A stretch of DNA of 64,000 nt from Prunus persica (Eukaryota > Streptophyta > Magnoliopsida > Rosales > Rosaceae), in NCBI RefSeq assembly GCF_000346465.2, contig NC_034014.1, forward strand, positions 13,947,782 to 14,011,781. The letters are read 5' to 3'. This document shows, in pieces, positions 60,610 to 64,000 of the stretch; the first letter of the stretch is position 1, and the number at the start of each line of letters is the position of its first letter. The translations under genes were made by a program, and so were the position numbers. A model generated the notes under the pieces. The model was given only the letters and a program-made list of their open reading frames with translations. It did not search any database and was not told the DNA's origin.

Positions 60610-61048
60610 ATACACTTTTTTTCTTACGCATGTTTTGAGTTAAATTAATTTTTTCATTGTTGTCTAAAAATTTGTAGCAAAAAAATTTAAAAAACTTAAA
60701 AAAAAAGAAAAAAAAAAAGGACCCAGCCTGGGCCGATGGGTGGACCCGAGCCAAGGCCTTTGAAACTTGGCTCAACCCGAATTGACTTAAAAAATAGAAA
60801 AAACTCGTTAGGCTCAACTTGAGTTGACCAAATAAATTTCGGGTCAGACTTGCCCAATACAATATCAACCATACTTCACAGTACTAAAAAAGAAATTGAA
60901 GCGGTTTCTTAAAAATTTATACCTTATGTAAATGGGTCAAGTTGAATGAAAAAGGGCTTACAGATGAGAGATCTCAAGTTCGAATATCAGAACATTATAG
61001 TTGTGTGTGCGAGAACTCCGTGTAGTTAGACTATAGGTTGTACTGAAA
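60610..61048. other. Non-coding interval with a possible SINE remnant
   Basis: AT-rich DNA with GCCTGGGCCGATGGGTGGACCC (60727 onward) and, at about 60935-61045, CTCAAGTTCGAATATCAGA (a weak B-box-like word), ending GGTTGTACTGAAAAAATAAT, which resembles a SINE tail. No A box of quality was found, so this is tentative. Confidence 0.25.
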
Positions 61049-61290
61049 AAATAATATATATATATATATATATAAAGCAAAAAGCTGAGTATAATAAAAC
61101 ATTCAAAATATCAGAAAATGCTGTTAGTTTTAAGAATTAAAATTATTAATTAAATGAGGATAATATGATAAATTCACACATTTATATATTTAAAAAATTA
61201 AAATTAAAAAAAAAAAATAGATAATCAATTTTATTTTTATAAAACGCAACTATTCATTATTATTTTTAAATTTTAAAACAAATTTATAAA
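61049..61290 (+). repeat. Helitron-type 5' terminal sequence
   Basis: TATATATATAAAGCAAAAAG, then AAAACATTCAAAATATCAGA, AATTATTAATTAAATGAGGA and TAAATTCACACA match 26272-26400 of the complete Helitron in order. The diagnostic TC start is lost in an (AT)n run, and no CTAG end with hairpin was found before the window ends. It lies 80 bases before the leader of the gene at 61370. Confidence 0.6.
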
Positions 61291-61369
61291 AAAAAAAAAA
61301 AAAAAAAAACCAGGCGGGAGCGCATGCAGAGTCAGTATCTCATAAAAACCCAATTCAATTCAGATCTCT

Positions 61370-61601
61370 CTCTTTGACCAAAAAAAAAAAAAATTCAGAT
61401 CTCTCTCGCTCTGGCCCTTTCAATTTCTGTCGCTCTGGCCCTCTGTCTCTCGCACGCTGGCTTTGTGTCTCGTGCGGGCTCGCTCTTTTGCAAGCTGGCA
61501 TTCTGTCTCGTGCTGGCTCGCTCTCTCTCCCAGTCCCCTCCAGCTTCTCCTCTTCCATTGCCAAGCAGATTAACCAGTAGTCAGTAGCCTCTCTATGGCA
61601 G
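61370..61601 (+). other. Leader exon of the right-edge gene
   Basis: CT-rich leader (GATCTCTCTC, then repeated TGTCTCTCGCxCGCTGGC units) ending ATGGCAG|GTAACT at 61601. It is GC-richer than its surroundings, as is typical of a transcribed plant leader. The same-strand 68-residue open frame here is low-complexity and ends before the donor, so I treat this as untranslated. A further small leader exon is possible at about 62103-62157 (TTAG|GTGTC to TAAG|GTAACT). Confidence 0.5.
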
Positions 61602-62203
61602 GTAACTTTTATAATTTTTTAACTCTCTCTTTTTAACTATGTATATGTTCTAGGGTTTCTAACAAATCGATTATGTGTCCCTAATTTCCTTTAGGTTAAA
61701 TTATTTGGGTACTGAATTATCTTTTTTGTTTATATTTTGGATTTATATAGAAATTGGGGTAAATTTCTATTATGAGGTTTTCTTTGAATAATAACTTTTC
61801 TGGGTTTTTTTCCTGTTATTTTTTTGAATTTGCCTACGAGTACTTACTATGAGTACGATTAATTATTGTATACTGGTTATAAATTGTAGTTCATTTGTGT
61901 TGGAAATTTAGGATGGGGTTCTGATTCTTATGATAGAACGGTTGGGTATGAAGCTGTTAGACTTCCTTTAATTTATTGATTGTCTGATTTGATTCTTGAA
62001 TTCGGTATTAGTTGTATTTTTTTGTATTTTTTAATTTCTTTGTCATTACTAGCTCTTTTGATGTGCAAAGTTGGTTACAATTTTGAGTAAATTTATGTTA
62101 GGTGTCACCTACTTGAGCAGAGCATGTGCAAATCCCCATTTTGACCATTGATTAAGGTAACTTTTCTATCACTTTTACAAGCACTTTTAGGTGAACAACT
62201 CAG

Positions 62204-63004
62204 GCCCCGTTTGGGATTGCTTGTTTTCGCCAAAAACCTGCTTCACTTAAAAGTTAAGCAGTTTAAGGCATCTGGTAAAAATAAAATATCCCGATTATTT
62301 TAAAAGCAGTGGCCTTTTGACAGCAACTTTTAAAAGCAGACTCTGGGTTGCTTTTCAAAATTGCTTTCAAAAGAAGCAGAGATGAACTTTTGATAAATTT
62401 TTTAATTCCCAAAATACCATAATTCATTTTAAAAAATGACACCACCTCCACTTCTACATCCAACTCCACCACTTGCACCACCACATTCCCTACCTCTACC
62501 ACCACATCATTCTCCTCCTCATACTCCACCACCACCACCACCACCACCACCTCCACCACCTCCACCACCTCCACCACCACAACCAGCTCCTCCTCCAAAA
62601 CCTCCACATCCACTACCACCTCCACAACCAACACCACAACCACCACCATGCTGCCACCACCACCACCACCACCTCCACAATCGCCATCCCCACCACCACC
62701 ACCACCACTACCACAACCACCAACGGCACCTTCATCACCACCACTACCTCCACTCCATCACTACCACTACCACCACATGATTAGTACATAACACTTTTAA
62801 CATCATGTCTATTTTAGTCAGTATTCATAGTTACAACAATTTTATATTAAAATTTACCAAGCGGTTTTGACACTGCTTTTTGTCCTAACAGCACTTTAAA
62901 AATATTGTTTACCAAACATGGAGCTGCTTTACTTTACAGCTAATTATTTTCAAAGCACAGCAAAAGCAACCTTTTTTAAAAGTGACAGCAATCCCAAACT
63001 GGGC
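62204..63004. mobile_element. MITE, 801 bases, in the first intron of the right-edge gene
   Basis: Terminal inverted repeats GCCCCGTTTGGGATTGCT (62204) and, on the opposite strand at the right end, GCCCAGTTTGGGATTGCT. CTCAG at 62199-62203 is repeated at 63005-63009. Sub-terminal text is also inverted (AAAAGCAG, CTGCTTTT). It contains no transposase. The terminus resembles common hAT-like plant MITEs; a 5-base duplication is unusual for hAT (8), so the superfamily is open. The middle is a CCA/CTC-rich tract. Confidence 0.75.
62437..62780. repeat. CCA-rich imperfect trinucleotide repeat inside the MITE
   Basis: About 340 bases of CCACCA, CCTCCA, CCACAA and related triplets. It produces Pro-rich, His-rich and (minus strand) Val-rich open frames that are artefacts of composition. 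Confidence 0.9.
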
Positions 63005-63704
63005 CTCAGTGTCATTGTGTGAATCCTCTCCCTCTGGCTCCTCCCTCTTAGCTTGTATATCTTTGCTGCTATCTTATTTTTGTTTAAATTTAGTCTCTTT
63101 TAGATTAACAGCTCAATGTACATATTAGTGTCTTAACAGCTAATCTGGTGAGACCTATGAACTTGTCTGATTATTTCCGTAGGACCTTTGTGTAGCTGAT
63201 TTCATGAAACAGTCTTTTGCTTTTCAACAAAAATTCCCTAACCTTTTATTCACTTGAATTGCTTAATAGCAAATTCACATTGTATAAAGTGGTATTTAAG
63301 GGTGTGGTTATGTTTGGCCTTGTAGGCTTCTTGTGCCTGTTTTCTTGTTTCTCTTGGGATGTTATTAGCTTAAATTTGTTTCCGAAGGATCTATTGTCCA
63401 TTTGTTTTTGTAATTGTTTTTTATTTATTTATTTAATAAATTTTCATTTTCTTACCAAAAGAAGATCAGGTTACATGATTGAGTTTGGTGTAATTTTGAC
63501 TTGTTGCTTGTCCATTGAGTAAAACACCTTATGAAAAAGACTTCATTTATTCTTTGTTGATCTGTCAATGTCTTGGGTTTTTGAATTTGAATTTTCATGT
63601 CCTGATTGCTTTTTGATGTTATGGTGTTGTAGGAGTTGTGCCCATTGTTTATTTAAAATGCTTGCCTGGTTGCATGCATGTTTAATTTCAGTTATAGTGT
63701 GCAG

Positions 63705-64000
63705 GATGACCTTAACAGACATTGTAGATTTATCTAGTGATGATGAACTTGGAGAGGTTGATGTGAAACCTGTTAAGTTGGAGCCAGGTCTCGTTGGAAG
63801 AAAATTGCAACAGAATGAGAACAATAAGGCTCTACTTGTGAAGCATCAAAAGTCAAAAACACCATGTGCAATACGAGAATCTGAAGAAAATAGGAGCTCA
63901 AATGCTCTAAGTACTGGTCACAGTAACTCTAGTATATTAGACCAAGGGCAGTCACCAGTGGATGATACTGGCCTTTCTTATACATCACCTTTATCTCCAG
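63705..64000 (+). CDS. First coding exon of an unassigned protein (runs off the window)
   Basis: The exon starts after the acceptor GTGTGCAG at 63704, and ATG at 63706 opens a frame of at least 98 codons to the window edge. The N-terminus is acidic and Ser-rich: TLTDIVDLSSDDELGEVDVK, then PVKLEPG, a pattern that resembles a SUMO-interaction motif (VDLSSDDE) followed by a possible SUMO-acceptor site (VKLEP). The rest is polar and low in hydrophobic residues (QQNENNKALLVKHQKSKTPC), so probably disordered. Such starts occur in nuclear proteins, including plant MORC ATPases, but the family-defining domain lies outside the window. If the leader at 61601 is spliced straight to this exon, a three-codon upstream frame (ATG GCA GGA TGA) overlaps the main ATG. 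Confidence 0.7.

Noticed and set aside
62263..62784. Pro-rich, His-rich and Val-rich open frames
   Set aside because: All come from one CCA-rich trinucleotide tract inside a MITE.

Overview
This is plant nuclear DNA, probably from a woody dicot (perhaps Rosaceae, low confidence). It holds one complete spliced gene of a plant-only family (a CBL-interacting protein kinase closest to CIPK3), the first coding exon of a second gene at the right edge, and about 45 kb of nested, mostly decayed transposable elements. No rRNA, true tRNA or prokaryotic features were seen.

Layout. 1-4768: 3' part of a Tat-like Ty3/gypsy element lying on the minus strand (copy A), with a spliced antisense gene on the plus strand. 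4769-14853: Athila-like Ty3/gypsy element (gag fragment, protease, RT, RNase H, integrase, 3' LTR), split by a small insertion that itself contains a 2.9-kb solo LTR. 14854-23160: promoter, leader and 14 coding exons of CIPK3. 24770-26000 and 32545-33836: two copies of a dispersed repeat carrying a tRNA-like pol III promoter. 26270-30898: a complete non-autonomous Helitron. 33837-46990: Tat-like copy B on the plus strand, with a duplicated LTR plus flank, an antisense gene and a 1.9-kb solo LTR. 47440 to about 56200: Tat-like copy C on the minus strand. About 60050-60609: 3' end of a Ty1/copia element. 61049-64000: Helitron-like 5' terminal sequence, then the leader, first intron (with a MITE) and first coding exon of an unassigned gene.

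The most interesting structure is the repeated architecture of the Tat-like family. Gag-pol runs one way. A separate spliced gene encoded on the other strand lies between integrase and the 3' LTR. In copies A and B it starts from its own TATA box next to the 3' LTR, and its second intron is conserved in all three copies. The two converging transcription units are separated in copies A and C by a degenerate tandem-repeat array. Antisense ORFs are known in some Tat-lineage elements (for example Grande), so the class is not new, but the promoter, splice sites and repeat array can be read here in independent copies. No open reading frame in any of the elements looks intact, so all are probably non-functional copies.
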